From Flavobacterium terrisoli (GTDB lineage Bacteria; Bacteroidota; Bacteroidia; Flavobacteriales; Flavobacteriaceae): a stretch of 64,000 bases of DNA. The stretch's first letter is position 1; each line of letters starts with the position of its first letter. The position numbers and the translations under genes were made by a program. This document shows, piece by piece, positions 46,576 to 55,888 of this stretch. The notes under the pieces were generated by a model that saw nothing but the letters and a program-made list of their open reading frames with translations, was not told the origin of the DNA and made no database searches. Location of the stretch: positions 186,001-250,000 of the forward strand of contig NZ_JARGNA010000003.1 in NCBI RefSeq assembly GCF_030167905.1, in the 5' to 3' direction.

Positions 46576-47071
46576 AATTATTGGTATCATAAAGAGACTC
46601 AGAAAAAGTTATTACAAGCGTAATGTTCTGAAGACAGCACAGTCGGTTAAAGGTGAAGTAACGGTGAACGGACTTACCTATGTTAATTCGAAAACAGTGC
46701 TTGGCCATAATGTTCATTTTAATGGGTTAAAGGTTTTGGGAAGAGGAAAAGTGACCATCGGTGACAATTTTCATTCCGGGATGGAATGCGTATTGCTCAC
46801 GGAAATTCACAATTACAAAGGGACAAAATTACCTTATGATGAAACCAACATCCTGAAAGAAATTATCATTGAAGACAATGTTTGGTTAGGTCATGGCGTA
46901 ATCATCATCGGAAGCGTTACCATTGGTGAAGGAGCTATTGTTCAGGCTGGTGCTGTTGTGGTAAAAGACATTCCTAAATATGGCATAGCCGGAGGTAATC
47001 CTGCGGTTGTTTTTAAGTATCGTGATGAAGAACATTATACGTCTTTAAAGCAGGAAGGGAAATTCCATTAA
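46565..47071 (+). CDS. hexapeptide-repeat acyltransferase (sugar O-acetyltransferase-like)
   Basis: 168 aa. Left-handed beta-helix repeats (VLGHNVHFNGLKVLGRGKVTIGDNF, IEDNVWLGHGVIIIGSVTIGEGAIVQAGAVVVKD) and the family end IAGGNPAVVFKYR. This is the CatB/NodL-like transferase type, presumably transferring an acetyl group to a sugar of the repeat unit. It overlaps the glycosyltransferase stop by 11 bases and precedes the flippase gene by two. Confidence 0.88.
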   Translation: MINKIIGIIKRLRKSYYKRNVLKTAQSVKGEVTVNGLTYVNSKTVLGHNVHFNGLKVLGRGKVTIGDNFHSGMECVLLTEIHNYKGTKLPYDETNILKEIIIEDNVWLGHGVIIIGSVTIGEGAIVQAGAVVVKDIPKYGIAGGNPAVVFKYRDEEHYTSLKQEGKFH

Positions 47072-47073
47072 TT

Positions 47074-48486
47074 ATGATTAAAAAGCTTTTTTCTCACACC
47101 TTTATCTATGGTTTTGCCAATCAGATTCCCAAAATAGCAGGCGTTTTTTCTTTGCCTTTTATTACCAAGTATCTGACCGAACAGGACTATGGTATTTTTG
47201 GGGTGATAACCTCTTACATAGCCGCGATTGAAGTGTTAAGTTCGCTTGGGCTAAGGGTTATATTGGTAAATACCTTTTACAAACACCCTAATTGGTACAC
47301 CAAAATTTGGCGCGAGATTTATGGTTTTTTAATGATGTGGAACATCGTTTACCTGTTTTTCAAAGTACTCTTCTTATGGATAGTAATGCCCAAGGAAGTT
47401 GATAATGTGCCTTTAGTGATTTTTTTAAATGTTGGCGCAGGACTTTTTTTTGGTCCAACAGCAATGATAGGATCAACATTCTTCCAAATACAACAAAAAC
47501 CGCTTTCCATTGCTATGCGAACGGCGATATTCGGATCATTGACGGTTTTATTGAACATTCTCTTTATTGCTCATCTTAAATTAGGATACCTCGGTTGGTT
47601 TTACTCTATTTTTATAGTGTCTGTCATGGGGAATGCTTCCTATTTTTACCCGTTATTTTACAAGTATAAATTAAACCCGATATTTAAGGTTTCATACAAA
47701 AGAATCAGGACTTATTTAAGGGTTACACTGCCAACGATTCCACACTATTATTCCTCTTTTCTGTTGAATACTTCCGATAAAATCGTGATGAACCAATTGT
47801 CGGTTCCTATTAATGACATCGGAAAATACAATGCCGCCTATACGGTGGGTAATCTGTTTAATTCATTAGGTATGGTGAGTGGATTTGCCATAACGCCGCT
47901 GATGAATGAATGTTATAAAAACAAAGACGAAAAAGGGGCCAGGGAATTGGTGTTTGTATTACAGGCTGTCTTTTTTTTGGGATCGTTTATTGCCTGTTTA
48001 TGGCTTAAGGAAATTTTTCAGATTTTGATTAAAAATGAAGCTTTGGCAGCAACTTATCCTTTGGGAATCATACTGGTGATGGGTTACAATTACAGAGCGA
48101 TGTATTATGGTGCCATCAATAAATTATTTTATTTAGAGAAGACAAAAATTCTCTGGAAAATTACATTCGTTGCCGGAGTGACAAACATCATCATGAACTT
48201 TATCGCCATTCCGCTTTTTGGCTATAAAGCAGCTGCTGTTACTACTTTTATCAGCTTGATGTTTATGGGATATTCCGGTTATTTTCTGAAAGATTTTAAA
48301 CAAAATTCAACCGTTAATTATTACCCGATTCGTTGGATTCTCATAACGATTCTACTCACCATTGTTTGTTATTTACTGAGAGACATTACGTTGTTTTATA
48401 AAATAGGTCTTTCTGCAGTATTTCTGGTTGTTTTGGTTTATTTATCGTGGTCGGTTTTTGTAAAAAAGCGCCATTTAAAACTATAA
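47074..48486 (+). CDS. Wzx-type oligosaccharide flippase
   Basis: 470 aa, 12-14 hydrophobic segments. N-terminal FANQIPKIAGVFSLPFITKYLTEQDYGIFGVI is the typical start of polysaccharide-biosynthesis MOP-superfamily flippases, and TLPTIPHYYSSFLLNTSDKIVMNQ is another family segment. It would move undecaprenyl-diphosphate-linked repeat units across the inner membrane. The Wzy-like genes are about 7.4 kb downstream. Confidence 0.93.
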   Translation: MIKKLFSHTFIYGFANQIPKIAGVFSLPFITKYLTEQDYGIFGVITSYIAAIEVLSSLGLRVILVNTFYKHPNWYTKIWREIYGFLMMWNIVYLFFKVLFLWIVMPKEVDNVPLVIFLNVGAGLFFGPTAMIGSTFFQIQQKPLSIAMRTAIFGSLTVLLNILFIAHLKLGYLGWFYSIFIVSVMGNASYFYPLFYKYKLNPIFKVSYKRIRTYLRVTLPTIPHYYSSFLLNTSDKIVMNQLSVPINDIGKYNAAYTVGNLFNSLGMVSGFAITPLMNECYKNKDEKGARELVFVLQAVFFLGSFIACLWLKEIFQILIKNEALAATYPLGIILVMGYNYRAMYYGAINKLFYLEKTKILWKITFVAGVTNIIMNFIAIPLFGYKAAAVTTFISLMFMGYSGYFLKDFKQNSTVNYYPIRWILITILLTIVCYLLRDITLFYKIGLSAVFLVVLVYLSWSVFVKKRHLKL

Positions 48487-48490
48487 GCTG

Positions 48491-49555
48491 ATGAAAATAA
48501 TCAGACTTACAGCACTGCTTGATTTTGGAGGACAGGAACGAAAGTATATTTTGTTTTCTGAAAAGCCTTCGCTTTTAAAACATGACTATATTTTTTCCGC
48601 TATCGGGCATGGTGGCCACGCTGAAAAGCTGATAAAGGAAAGAGGATTTGAGGTTAAAATATTCAATCAAAATCCGGCCATTTCCAATATCCGAAATATA
48701 TGGATGTTGTATAAATGGTTCAAAAAAGAAAAACCTGATATAGTACACACTGCCGCAGCGGAAGCCAATTTTCACGGCGTCATTGCCGCTAAACTGGCCG
48801 GAGTTCCCTATGTCATTGCGGAGGAAATAGGCTTTCCAAATCATTCGGGTAAAGCAAAGATTGTTTTTAAATATGTTTACCGATTGGTTTCTAAAGTGGT
48901 TTGTGTTTCCAAAGCGGTGAAGGAATTTTTAATACAAATAGGAGAAATCAAGGAACCAAAAGGAATCGTAATTTACAACCCGGTTGGTGATGTAGCCATA
49001 AAACAAAGACAACTTACCGATGTATTTACCATAGTTTGTGTGGGCCGATTGGAGAAAGTCAAAAACCAGCAATTACTGGTTCGCGCCTTTTCTGAAATGA
49101 CAAATAAGAAGAGCAAGTTGATTATAGTGGGTGATGGCAGAGAACGGGAGAATTTAGAACAACTCATCAAGGAGTTAGGATTGCAGGACAGGATTGAAAT
49201 AACCGGTTTTACACCAAATCCGGAACAGTATTTACAAAAAGCCAATTTGTTTGTGTTGCCTTCGCTTTCAGAAGGTTTTGGCATTGCAGTAGTCGAAGCC
49301 ATGTTGCAAAAAGTACCTTGTCTGTGTTCAAAAGTTGGCGGAATTCCGGAGTTTATCGAGGAAGGCAAAACAGGATGGTTATTTGACCCATTGCAGGAAT
49401 CAGAATTGGTAACAAAGCTCAATCAATGCGCCAATATGGATCATGAAGCCATGGAAATGATAGGTGAAAATGGATATCACAGTATTGAAAACGCATTCAC
49501 CGTTGAAAATTATGTGCAGCAGTTAGAATCTTTATATGAGGCTAAAAAACAATAG
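48491..49555 (+). CDS. GT4 family glycosyltransferase
   Basis: 354 aa, GT-B fold. VGRLEKVKNQQLLVRAF opens the C-terminal Rossmann domain. SLSEGFGIAVVEAM carries the E-x7-E motif of retaining GT4 enzymes, followed by CSKVGGIPEFI. It transfers a sugar from a nucleotide donor to the lipid-linked repeat unit; donor and acceptor are unknown. Last plus-strand gene before the inverted two-gene segment, 12 bases from its convergent neighbour. Confidence 0.9.
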   Translation: MKIIRLTALLDFGGQERKYILFSEKPSLLKHDYIFSAIGHGGHAEKLIKERGFEVKIFNQNPAISNIRNIWMLYKWFKKEKPDIVHTAAAEANFHGVIAAKLAGVPYVIAEEIGFPNHSGKAKIVFKYVYRLVSKVVCVSKAVKEFLIQIGEIKEPKGIVIYNPVGDVAIKQRQLTDVFTIVCVGRLEKVKNQQLLVRAFSEMTNKKSKLIIVGDGRERENLEQLIKELGLQDRIEITGFTPNPEQYLQKANLFVLPSLSEGFGIAVVEAMLQKVPCLCSKVGGIPEFIEEGKTGWLFDPLQESELVTKLNQCANMDHEAMEMIGENGYHSIENAFTVENYVQQLESLYEAKKQ

Positions 49556-49567
49556 AACTATCATAGC

Positions 49568-50338
49568 TTATTTTATCCCTTTAAAAATTAGCTTACCGAG
49601 GTAATACCATAGTGTTGGATGGTAATACAAATTACTCGACATGCTTTTTTCCTTTTGCACAACCAAAGTGTTATTAAAAAAATCAGCTATTGCTTTATTG
49701 AGTAGTTCTAATCCTTTCGACAACTGTACAAGCGGATAAGTTGTAAAATTGTCCGACGATGACATCGCCACTTTTTCCTGGGCTATAACGGTTCCGGTAT
49801 CTATTCCTTCGTCAACAAAGTGAACGGTAACGCCACAATTTTCGATGTCATTGTTGGCCATTGCCCAATAAGCACCGTGTACACCGCGATATTTAGGTGT
49901 GATTCCGGCATGGGTATTTATAAAACGACATTCCACAGCAGAAATTACCTTTTTTGAAATGATTCGGGTGCCGTTTACGATGATTAAATCGGGATTAATT
50001 TCCTGTAACAATGCTATGGTTTCCGGAGCGTTAACGGAAGAAACCTTTTTTATCTTATCAGCAGGGATTTCGGAAAAATCCAATTGGCTTTGCTCGATAA
50101 TTTGCTTTCTTCTTTTTTTAGAAAAGACGCTTAACGCTTTTGGGACAACCAATTGGAAACTAATTTGCCCCAAAACGGTTAGTAAACCCAAGCGTTTAAT
50201 CCTTCTTTTTATGAATACTTTGCTGTTTTCCTTTTCCTCAATGATGGTCAAAGTGATGCCGTGTTCCTTATCAACTGAGTTATAAACCGCAGTTGTTGAG
50301 ATTCCTTTACCTCCTAATAAAACTATTTTTTTAGACAT
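49568..50338 (-). CDS. formyltransferase family protein (sugar N-formyltransferase-like)
   Basis: 256 aa. The C-terminal half has the formyltransferase core: FINTHAGITPKYRG, with the catalytic Asn and His, and FVDEGIDTGTVIAQE with the catalytic Asp. N-terminal KIVLLGGKGISTTAVY is a Rossmann start. By context it is more likely to formylate an amino sugar of the glycan than Met-tRNA: it lacks the methionyl-tRNA formyltransferase C-terminal domain. It is on the minus strand, opposite to all its glycan neighbours, and overlaps the deacetylase by eight bases. Confidence 0.82.
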   Translation of the reverse strand: MSKKIVLLGGKGISTTAVYNSVDKEHGITLTIIEEKENSKVFIKRRIKRLGLLTVLGQISFQLVVPKALSVFSKKRRKQIIEQSQLDFSEIPADKIKKVSSVNAPETIALLQEINPDLIIVNGTRIISKKVISAVECRFINTHAGITPKYRGVHGAYWAMANNDIENCGVTVHFVDEGIDTGTVIAQEKVAMSSSDNFTTYPLVQLSKGLELLNKAIADFFNNTLVVQKEKSMSSNLYYHPTLWYYLGKLIFKGIK

Positions 50339-51314
50339 CCTGTATGATTCTTTTAGCCAGATTTGTCATCGTGATGCTCTCAAAATTATAGGTAGCATTC
50401 AAATGCTGATAGTATTTCAAAATCTTTTCAAGAAACGCAAAGTTCTCCTCCTGGTTGATGCCAAAATTATGTGGATGCCACCATAAATGATAGGTCAGGT
50501 TGTTTTTAGCGGCATAAGTCATACCTGATTTTATGCGTCGGAGTTTTAATGCGTCAAGAAAAGCTGTTTTTTTGGAATAAGCCCTTAGCAATCTGGTGGA
50601 CGGAATGTCAACCGGAATTTTTCCTTTCATGGAGGCTTCGCTATAACAGTTATTTCCCGAAAGATTGATATAAACATCAATAAGCCTGAAAGCTCTTCTG
50701 AACAAACTTTCTTTTTTGCTGTTTTTGGCAGCATAAAGCCACGAACGTTCATTGCCTCTGTAACATATAATGCCCAAATCTTTACAAACATTTAAATAAT
50801 CATTGTTGAACTGATTTCTCGGAAAAATTAAAGAGGTCGTGTCAATGCCTTCCTTTTGGGCTACCCAAATGGCTTTTTCAATATCACTTCTAAAATCATC
50901 AACCGTTTGTCCTTCTTCCAGACAATAATAATGGGAATAGGTGTGAGTGCCGATTTCCTGTTCGGGATGATCTTTTATTAATTTGATTAGCGATGGTGCA
51001 AAATGATATGGGTCAACTTCATGATTGTGGCCTACTTTTTCAAAATGACCATTATAGGGTGATAAGTTTTTATCCTGATAATTGGGAACATTCTTTGGAA
51101 CGTTATGGATGAGTTGCTCTTTGGTTTCAAAGAATAAAAAACCAACGGTTGAAAAGGTGGCCTTAATTTTATATTGATCAAAAAGGCTTAAAAGTTTTGG
51201 GATAACCTGATGAACTCCTTTGATGTTTTCGCCATAGCTTTCAATGGTCTTTTTGTCCCTGACACCCCATAATAGCTCGAAATCAAGCGATATAACAAAC
51301 TTTCCGTTCTCCAT
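50331..51314 (-). CDS. polysaccharide deacetylase (NodB-type) family protein
   Basis: 327 aa. NodB motifs: SLDFELLWG with the catalytic/metal Asp near the N-terminus, EIGTHTYSHYY with the H-x3-H metal pair, and LIFPRNQFNND. A C-terminal LTYHLWWHPHNFG adds a His-rich segment. It likely removes an N-acetyl group from a sugar. The co-directional formyltransferase (overlap of eight bases) could then formylate the freed amine, so deacetylation followed by formylation is a plausible two-step modification; this is inference. No signal peptide, so it would act in the cytoplasm on a precursor. Confidence 0.83.
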   Translation of the reverse strand: MENGKFVISLDFELLWGVRDKKTIESYGENIKGVHQVIPKLLSLFDQYKIKATFSTVGFLFFETKEQLIHNVPKNVPNYQDKNLSPYNGHFEKVGHNHEVDPYHFAPSLIKLIKDHPEQEIGTHTYSHYYCLEEGQTVDDFRSDIEKAIWVAQKEGIDTTSLIFPRNQFNNDYLNVCKDLGIICYRGNERSWLYAAKNSKKESLFRRAFRLIDVYINLSGNNCYSEASMKGKIPVDIPSTRLLRAYSKKTAFLDALKLRRIKSGMTYAAKNNLTYHLWWHPHNFGINQEENFAFLEKILKYYQHLNATYNFESITMTNLAKRIIQDV

Positions 51315-51423
51315 TTTTGAATGCTAAAAAATAATAATCTAATTAAAAAATACTCCTGTTTTTTGGAAGAAGTAAAAGTACTGCTTTTAAGAATTAAAAT
51401 AAACCTACTAACTAAAATAAAAT

Positions 51424-51431
51424 TATCTTTG
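51424..51431 (+). promoter_or_regulatory. -7 promoter element restarting plus-strand transcription
   Basis: TATCTTTG, a full TAnnTTTG match, 20 nt before the ATG at 51452. It fits because the preceding genes are on the minus strand. Confidence 0.6.
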
Positions 51432-51451
51432 GAGCAATAAAATAAAGCTTG

Positions 51452-52402
51452 ATGTTTTCAGTTGTTATATCTTATTATAAAAAAATAAAATATATTGAAA
51501 GGTGTCTGGATTCGGTCATGAATCAGTCTTTTCAAAATTTTGAAGTGATTCTGGTTGATGATGGTTCGAATGATAATGTGAAGGAACTTTTGGATCAAAA
51601 ATATCCCAAGGTTAAATTGATCACTAAAAAAAATGAAGGTGTTTCTATCGCCAGAAATACCGGTATAGCTGCGGCAAGTTTTGACTATATAGCACTGCTG
51701 GATGCCGATGATGATTGGCATTTTCAATATTTGGAGTTCATGAATGCCGTTATCCGGGAACATCCCGATGCCAAAATTATCGGAACCCATTATTCGGTCA
51801 ACAGGGATGACATTCCAAAAGGCAGCACAACACTTCGGTATAGAAAATTAGAGCATTATTTTAAGATTGCGATTGTCAATACACTCTTTACCAGTTCTTC
51901 ATCGGTTATCCGCAAAAGTTTTTTTGAATCCAATCAGGGGTTTAATCCGGCATTGCGTTCGGGTCAGGATGTAGATGTTTGGTTTAGAACAGTTTTAAGC
52001 GGTGGTGGCGTTTATTTTATTGATAATACTTTAATGTTTTATTGCCAGGAAGATACTCAGGGTGTAACCAAGCTAAAACTGAATCAAACCATTGAGTTAA
52101 AGGATATTTTTTTGGGCAACATCCCGAAAAATTATTATCCGCTATATGACACGATTGATAATGAGGAATTCAAGGTTTTTATTTCAAAATACATTTACTT
52201 TAACCTTTACAGATACTATTATTCTGAACGATTCCACGATTTAGCCGTAGAAATTTTAAAGTCTAAAAAGCACAGCTACTTTTTATTGGATCTGGTTTAT
52301 AAAATTCCTTTGTTTGTTGGTTATAAACTGATTAGGAAGCCAAAATTCAGTTTGTTGCTAAGGAATTATATGAAGTTTGTGTTCAGGAGAATATTAAAAT
52401 AA
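51452..52402 (+). CDS. GT2 family glycosyltransferase
   Basis: 316 aa. GT-A fold: FSVVISYYKKIKYIERCLDSVMNQSFQNFEVILVDDGSND is the classical GT2 start. KKNEGVSIARNTGI and LLDADDDWHF carry the DxD metal/nucleotide site. The C-terminal part is specific and of unknown acceptor. I chose the ATG at 51452; a TTG at 51449 would add one residue. Confidence 0.92.
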   Translation: MFSVVISYYKKIKYIERCLDSVMNQSFQNFEVILVDDGSNDNVKELLDQKYPKVKLITKKNEGVSIARNTGIAAASFDYIALLDADDDWHFQYLEFMNAVIREHPDAKIIGTHYSVNRDDIPKGSTTLRYRKLEHYFKIAIVNTLFTSSSSVIRKSFFESNQGFNPALRSGQDVDVWFRTVLSGGGVYFIDNTLMFYCQEDTQGVTKLKLNQTIELKDIFLGNIPKNYYPLYDTIDNEEFKVFISKYIYFNLYRYYYSERFHDLAVEILKSKKHSYFLLDLVYKIPLFVGYKLIRKPKFSLLLRNYMKFVFRRILK

Positions 52403-52415
52403 CAAGATTGATAGA

Positions 52416-53543
52416 TTGATACGCGTATTACATATTCAGGAAACCATTCGCTCCGGAGGTGTTGAAAGACGTAGGCTTTCAATGGCCAAACTATTGGATA
52501 AACAACAGTTTGAGATGAAACTTGTCTGCCAGCATAAAGGTGGCACTATTGGCGAGGAAATCGAAGCGGAAGGTGTTGAAGTGATATGCCTGAATAGGTC
52601 ACTTACCGGACTTTTTGATAGAAAGCAGCATAAAAGCATCCAAAAGATCATAGAAGATTTCAAGCCTCATATCATCCATGGCGCCGTTTTCGAGGGCGTT
52701 ACCATGGCCGCGATTAATGGTTATTTGAAAAAAGTACCCATCATCATAATCGAAGAAACCTCTGATCCGCAAAACAGATCATGGAAAGGAAATTTGTTAA
52801 TGAGATTTTTTGCCTTTTTCTCCGATAGAGTGATTGGCGTATCAAAAGCAGCCACAGATTACCTCGTTAAAATTGGCATTCCTAAATCTAAAGTTGTTTT
52901 GATCAATAATGGTGTGTCCATTCCGAGAGTTGTTTCTGCTGCTGAGGTTTTGGAATGCAAAAAAAAGTTTGGTATTCAGGAGACCGATTTTGTTATCGGT
53001 TCGGTCGGACGGATGCAGGATGACAATCACAAACGTTTTTCCGACCTTATTAAGTCATTTGCTTTGTTTGCCAAAGAAAAATCCAATGTTAAACTGTTGC
53101 TTGTGGGCGATGGAAAACAAAAAGAAACTTATATCAAACTGGCAGCCGAACTTGGGATTGGCGATAAAGTGATATTTGCCGGAAGTCAGTATGATGTGAC
53201 ATTGTTTTACAATATGATGAACATTTTTGCGCTTTTTTCAGCGTATGAAGCGTTTGGATTGGTATTGGCAGAAGCCATGATGAATAAGTTACCCGTCGTA
53301 GCAACAAGAGTTGGCGGCATGCAGTATATAGTGGCGGACAATGAAACCGGATTTTTGGTTGAAAAGTTTGAGACAGCCCAAATGACAGAGAAGTTCGAGA
53401 TTTTATACAGCAATGATGAATTGCGGATTTCCTTTGGCCAAAAAGGCTTGCAGAGAGCTACAGCTGAGTTCTCGGAAAAAAGATATGTAGCCGAAATCAA
53501 AGATCTTTATTTGCGAATGTGTGCACAAAAAAATATAATTTAA
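52416..53543 (+). CDS. GT4 family glycosyltransferase with TTG start
   Basis: 375 aa. IRVLHIQETIRSGGVERRRLSMAKLL is the typical N-terminal donor-domain start of GT4 enzymes, and SAYEAFGLVLAEAMMNKLPVVATRVGG holds the E-x7-E motif. No ATG is in frame upstream of this start: the stop at 52395-52397 closes the frame, and the first in-frame Met is at residue 23, inside the conserved region. TTG at 52416 is therefore the likely start. Acceptor and donor unknown. Confidence 0.88.
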   Translation: MIRVLHIQETIRSGGVERRRLSMAKLLDKQQFEMKLVCQHKGGTIGEEIEAEGVEVICLNRSLTGLFDRKQHKSIQKIIEDFKPHIIHGAVFEGVTMAAINGYLKKVPIIIIEETSDPQNRSWKGNLLMRFFAFFSDRVIGVSKAATDYLVKIGIPKSKVVLINNGVSIPRVVSAAEVLECKKKFGIQETDFVIGSVGRMQDDNHKRFSDLIKSFALFAKEKSNVKLLLVGDGKQKETYIKLAAELGIGDKVIFAGSQYDVTLFYNMMNIFALFSAYEAFGLVLAEAMMNKLPVVATRVGGMQYIVADNETGFLVEKFETAQMTEKFEILYSNDELRISFGQKGLQRATAEFSEKRYVAEIKDLYLRMCAQKNII

Positions 53544-53568
53544 TTTTCTGTTTAATAGCTAAATTTTA

Positions 53569-54771
53569 ATGTCAGTAGCCAATAAAAGAGTGCTTTTTAT
53601 TACTTGGGATGGACCACAAACCAGTTATATGGAAGGATTGTTTATGCCCATACTGAGCGAAGTGCAAAAAAATGCCGGATATGCTGTTCATGTGATTCAA
53701 TTTACATGGGGAACCAAAGAAAGAATTGCCATAACCCAAAAGAAAGCGGAAGAGTTAAACATCAATTACACAGCCAAAACCATTTTAAGAAAACCCATTG
53801 CGGCTTTAGGAAGTTTACTAACGTTATACAGCAGCATAAATTACTTAAAAAATTACATAAGGAAGCATAAGATTGATATTGTAATGCCAAGAAGCACTAT
53901 GCCTTCCATAATGGTCAACCGATTGAAGAAAACCAATTTCCAAATCCTCTTTGATGCCGATGGATTGCCATTGGAAGAACGTGTTGATTTTTCGGGGTTG
54001 AAGAAAACAAGCAGGCAATACCGCTTTTTAAAGCAGGAAGAAAATAAAATGCTATCCCATGCCGATGGTGTTATTACGCGTTCCAATAAATCGATTGCCA
54101 TTCATTTAAAAACGTTGAAAGGCGCTAATCCGGAGAAATTTTCCCTGGTTTACAATGGAAGGAATATTGAGGATTTCAAACCAAACGATACGCTGAGAGA
54201 AGCCGTAAGAACCGGACTCCATGTCGAGAATGGAGCCCGACTTTTTGTTTACTGTGGTTCTCTCGGACCTCAATATGGCTGGGACCAAATGCTGGCTATT
54301 TTTCAACGATTTCAACAAAATCACCCGAATGCCAAATTCTTAATCCTGACCGGAAATATCGAATTTGCACAAGAAAGGATTCCGGAGGAAATGAAAGAAA
54401 GCATCCTGCTCAAAAAAGTTCCTTTTGGACAAGTGCCCAAATATCTTTCTGCAGGTGACATTGCTTTTGCCATCAGAGAACCAAAATTCAGCATGCAGGG
54501 CGTGGCTCCGATAAAATTAGGGGAATACTTTTTAATGGGAATTCCAACCATTGCGTCTGCAGGAATAGGCGATACCGAAGAATTGATAAAAGAGGCACCC
54601 GATTCGTTTTTATTCCATCATGATGATGATAAAAATATAGCCAATGCGGTGGCCTTTGCCGAAAGTCTTTCAAGCGTGAATCATGATAAAATCCGTGAAT
54701 TCGGTATTCAATTTTTCTCGGTTGAAAAAAGCGCCGAAAGTTATATTAAAGCCCTAGAAAAGCTATCATGA
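53569..54771 (+). CDS. glycosyltransferase (GT4-like)
   Basis: 400 aa. GT-B type: VIQFTWGTKERIAITQKKAE in the N-domain, NGRNIEDFKPND (the linker before the C-domain), and GVAPIKLGEYFLMGIPTIAS in place of a typical E-x7-E segment. It is related to the GT4 group by fold and by KLGEY-MGIP. It overlaps the next glycosyltransferase start by four bases (ATGA), so the pair is probably translationally coupled. Confidence 0.83.
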   Translation: MSVANKRVLFITWDGPQTSYMEGLFMPILSEVQKNAGYAVHVIQFTWGTKERIAITQKKAEELNINYTAKTILRKPIAALGSLLTLYSSINYLKNYIRKHKIDIVMPRSTMPSIMVNRLKKTNFQILFDADGLPLEERVDFSGLKKTSRQYRFLKQEENKMLSHADGVITRSNKSIAIHLKTLKGANPEKFSLVYNGRNIEDFKPNDTLREAVRTGLHVENGARLFVYCGSLGPQYGWDQMLAIFQRFQQNHPNAKFLILTGNIEFAQERIPEEMKESILLKKVPFGQVPKYLSAGDIAFAIREPKFSMQGVAPIKLGEYFLMGIPTIASAGIGDTEELIKEAPDSFLFHHDDDKNIANAVAFAESLSSVNHDKIREFGIQFFSVEKSAESYIKALEKLS

Positions 54772-55820
54772 AAGTACTCTATCTCACCAAATATACCCGA
54801 AAAGGTGCCAGTTCGCGCATGCGAAGCTATCAGTTTTTTCCAAATTTAGAGCAACACGGTATGCAGATTACTGTTCGTCCGCTCTTTAATGATGAGTACC
54901 TGACGCAATTATACAATGAAGAAAAAATATCAAAAGGCAATCTTTTGAAATGCTATCTCAAGCGTTTCTTTGTGTTGTTTTCCGTATTGAAGTATGATAA
55001 AATTGTAGTCGAAAAAGAACTTTTTCCTTATTTGCCGGCCTGGCCAGAAATCATATTGAGTAAAATCAAAGGTTATATTGCCGATTATGATGATGCCATT
55101 TTTCACAATTATGATTTAAGTACCAATCGCGTCATCCGTTTTTTTCTGAAAAGGAAGATCGATGTCGTGATGAAAAACAGCCAATTGGTTGTTGCCGGAA
55201 ATGAATATTTGGCCGACAGGGCAAAATCGGCCGGAGCCCAAAACATCATCAGGATACCAACCGTGATTGATTTGGACCGTTATAGCGTGAAAAATGATTA
55301 CAGCTCCGATCAAATCAAAATCGGGTGGATTGGTTCGCCATCCACTTTATGGCATTTAAAACCTTTTACCGATTTGTTCAATGAATTGGTAGCACTGCAC
55401 AATGTAAAAATCATCATTATCGGTGCGACTGAAAAATTCGGAGTTACACACAATATTGAATATATAAACTGGTCCGAAGAAAGTGAGGTTGCCGAAATGC
55501 TGAAATTCGATATTGGCATAATGCCGCTCACCGAAACACCTTGGGTCATGGGAAAATGCTCTTTCAAACTGATACAGTATATGGGTTGCGCTCTTCCGGT
55601 TGTGGCATCACCGGTGAGCATGAACAATGAAGTAGTGGATGTTGGTGTTAATGGCTTTTTGGCTACAACTCCGGAAGAATGGAAGGTTGCCCTGGAAAAA
55701 TTAATTTTTGATGAAAGCCTGAGAAAAAGGTTTGGTCAGGCAGGCAGAAAAAAAGTAGAGGAAATATACAATCTGGAAACCAACTCAGGGAAAATTATAA
55801 AAATTTTGGCTTCGGATTAA
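54768..55820 (+). CDS. glycosyltransferase (GT-B type)
   Basis: 350 aa. KVLYLTKYTRKGASSRMRSYQFFPNLEQHG starts the N-domain. KIGWIGSPSTLWHLKPF opens the C-domain, and IGIMPLTETPWVMGKCSFKLIQYMGCALPVVASPVSMN is the usual GT-B donor segment. Specificity unknown. Start ATG overlaps the stop of the previous gene (ATGA). Confidence 0.85.
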   Translation: MKVLYLTKYTRKGASSRMRSYQFFPNLEQHGMQITVRPLFNDEYLTQLYNEEKISKGNLLKCYLKRFFVLFSVLKYDKIVVEKELFPYLPAWPEIILSKIKGYIADYDDAIFHNYDLSTNRVIRFFLKRKIDVVMKNSQLVVAGNEYLADRAKSAGAQNIIRIPTVIDLDRYSVKNDYSSDQIKIGWIGSPSTLWHLKPFTDLFNELVALHNVKIIIIGATEKFGVTHNIEYINWSEESEVAEMLKFDIGIMPLTETPWVMGKCSFKLIQYMGCALPVVASPVSMNNEVVDVGVNGFLATTPEEWKVALEKLIFDESLRKRFGQAGRKKVEEIYNLETNSGKIIKILASD

Positions 55821-55888
55821 TTCAACAGTAAAGTTTATATTTACAACCTGATTCAATCAATGCTAAAAGTTCAACTTTTGAAATAACT

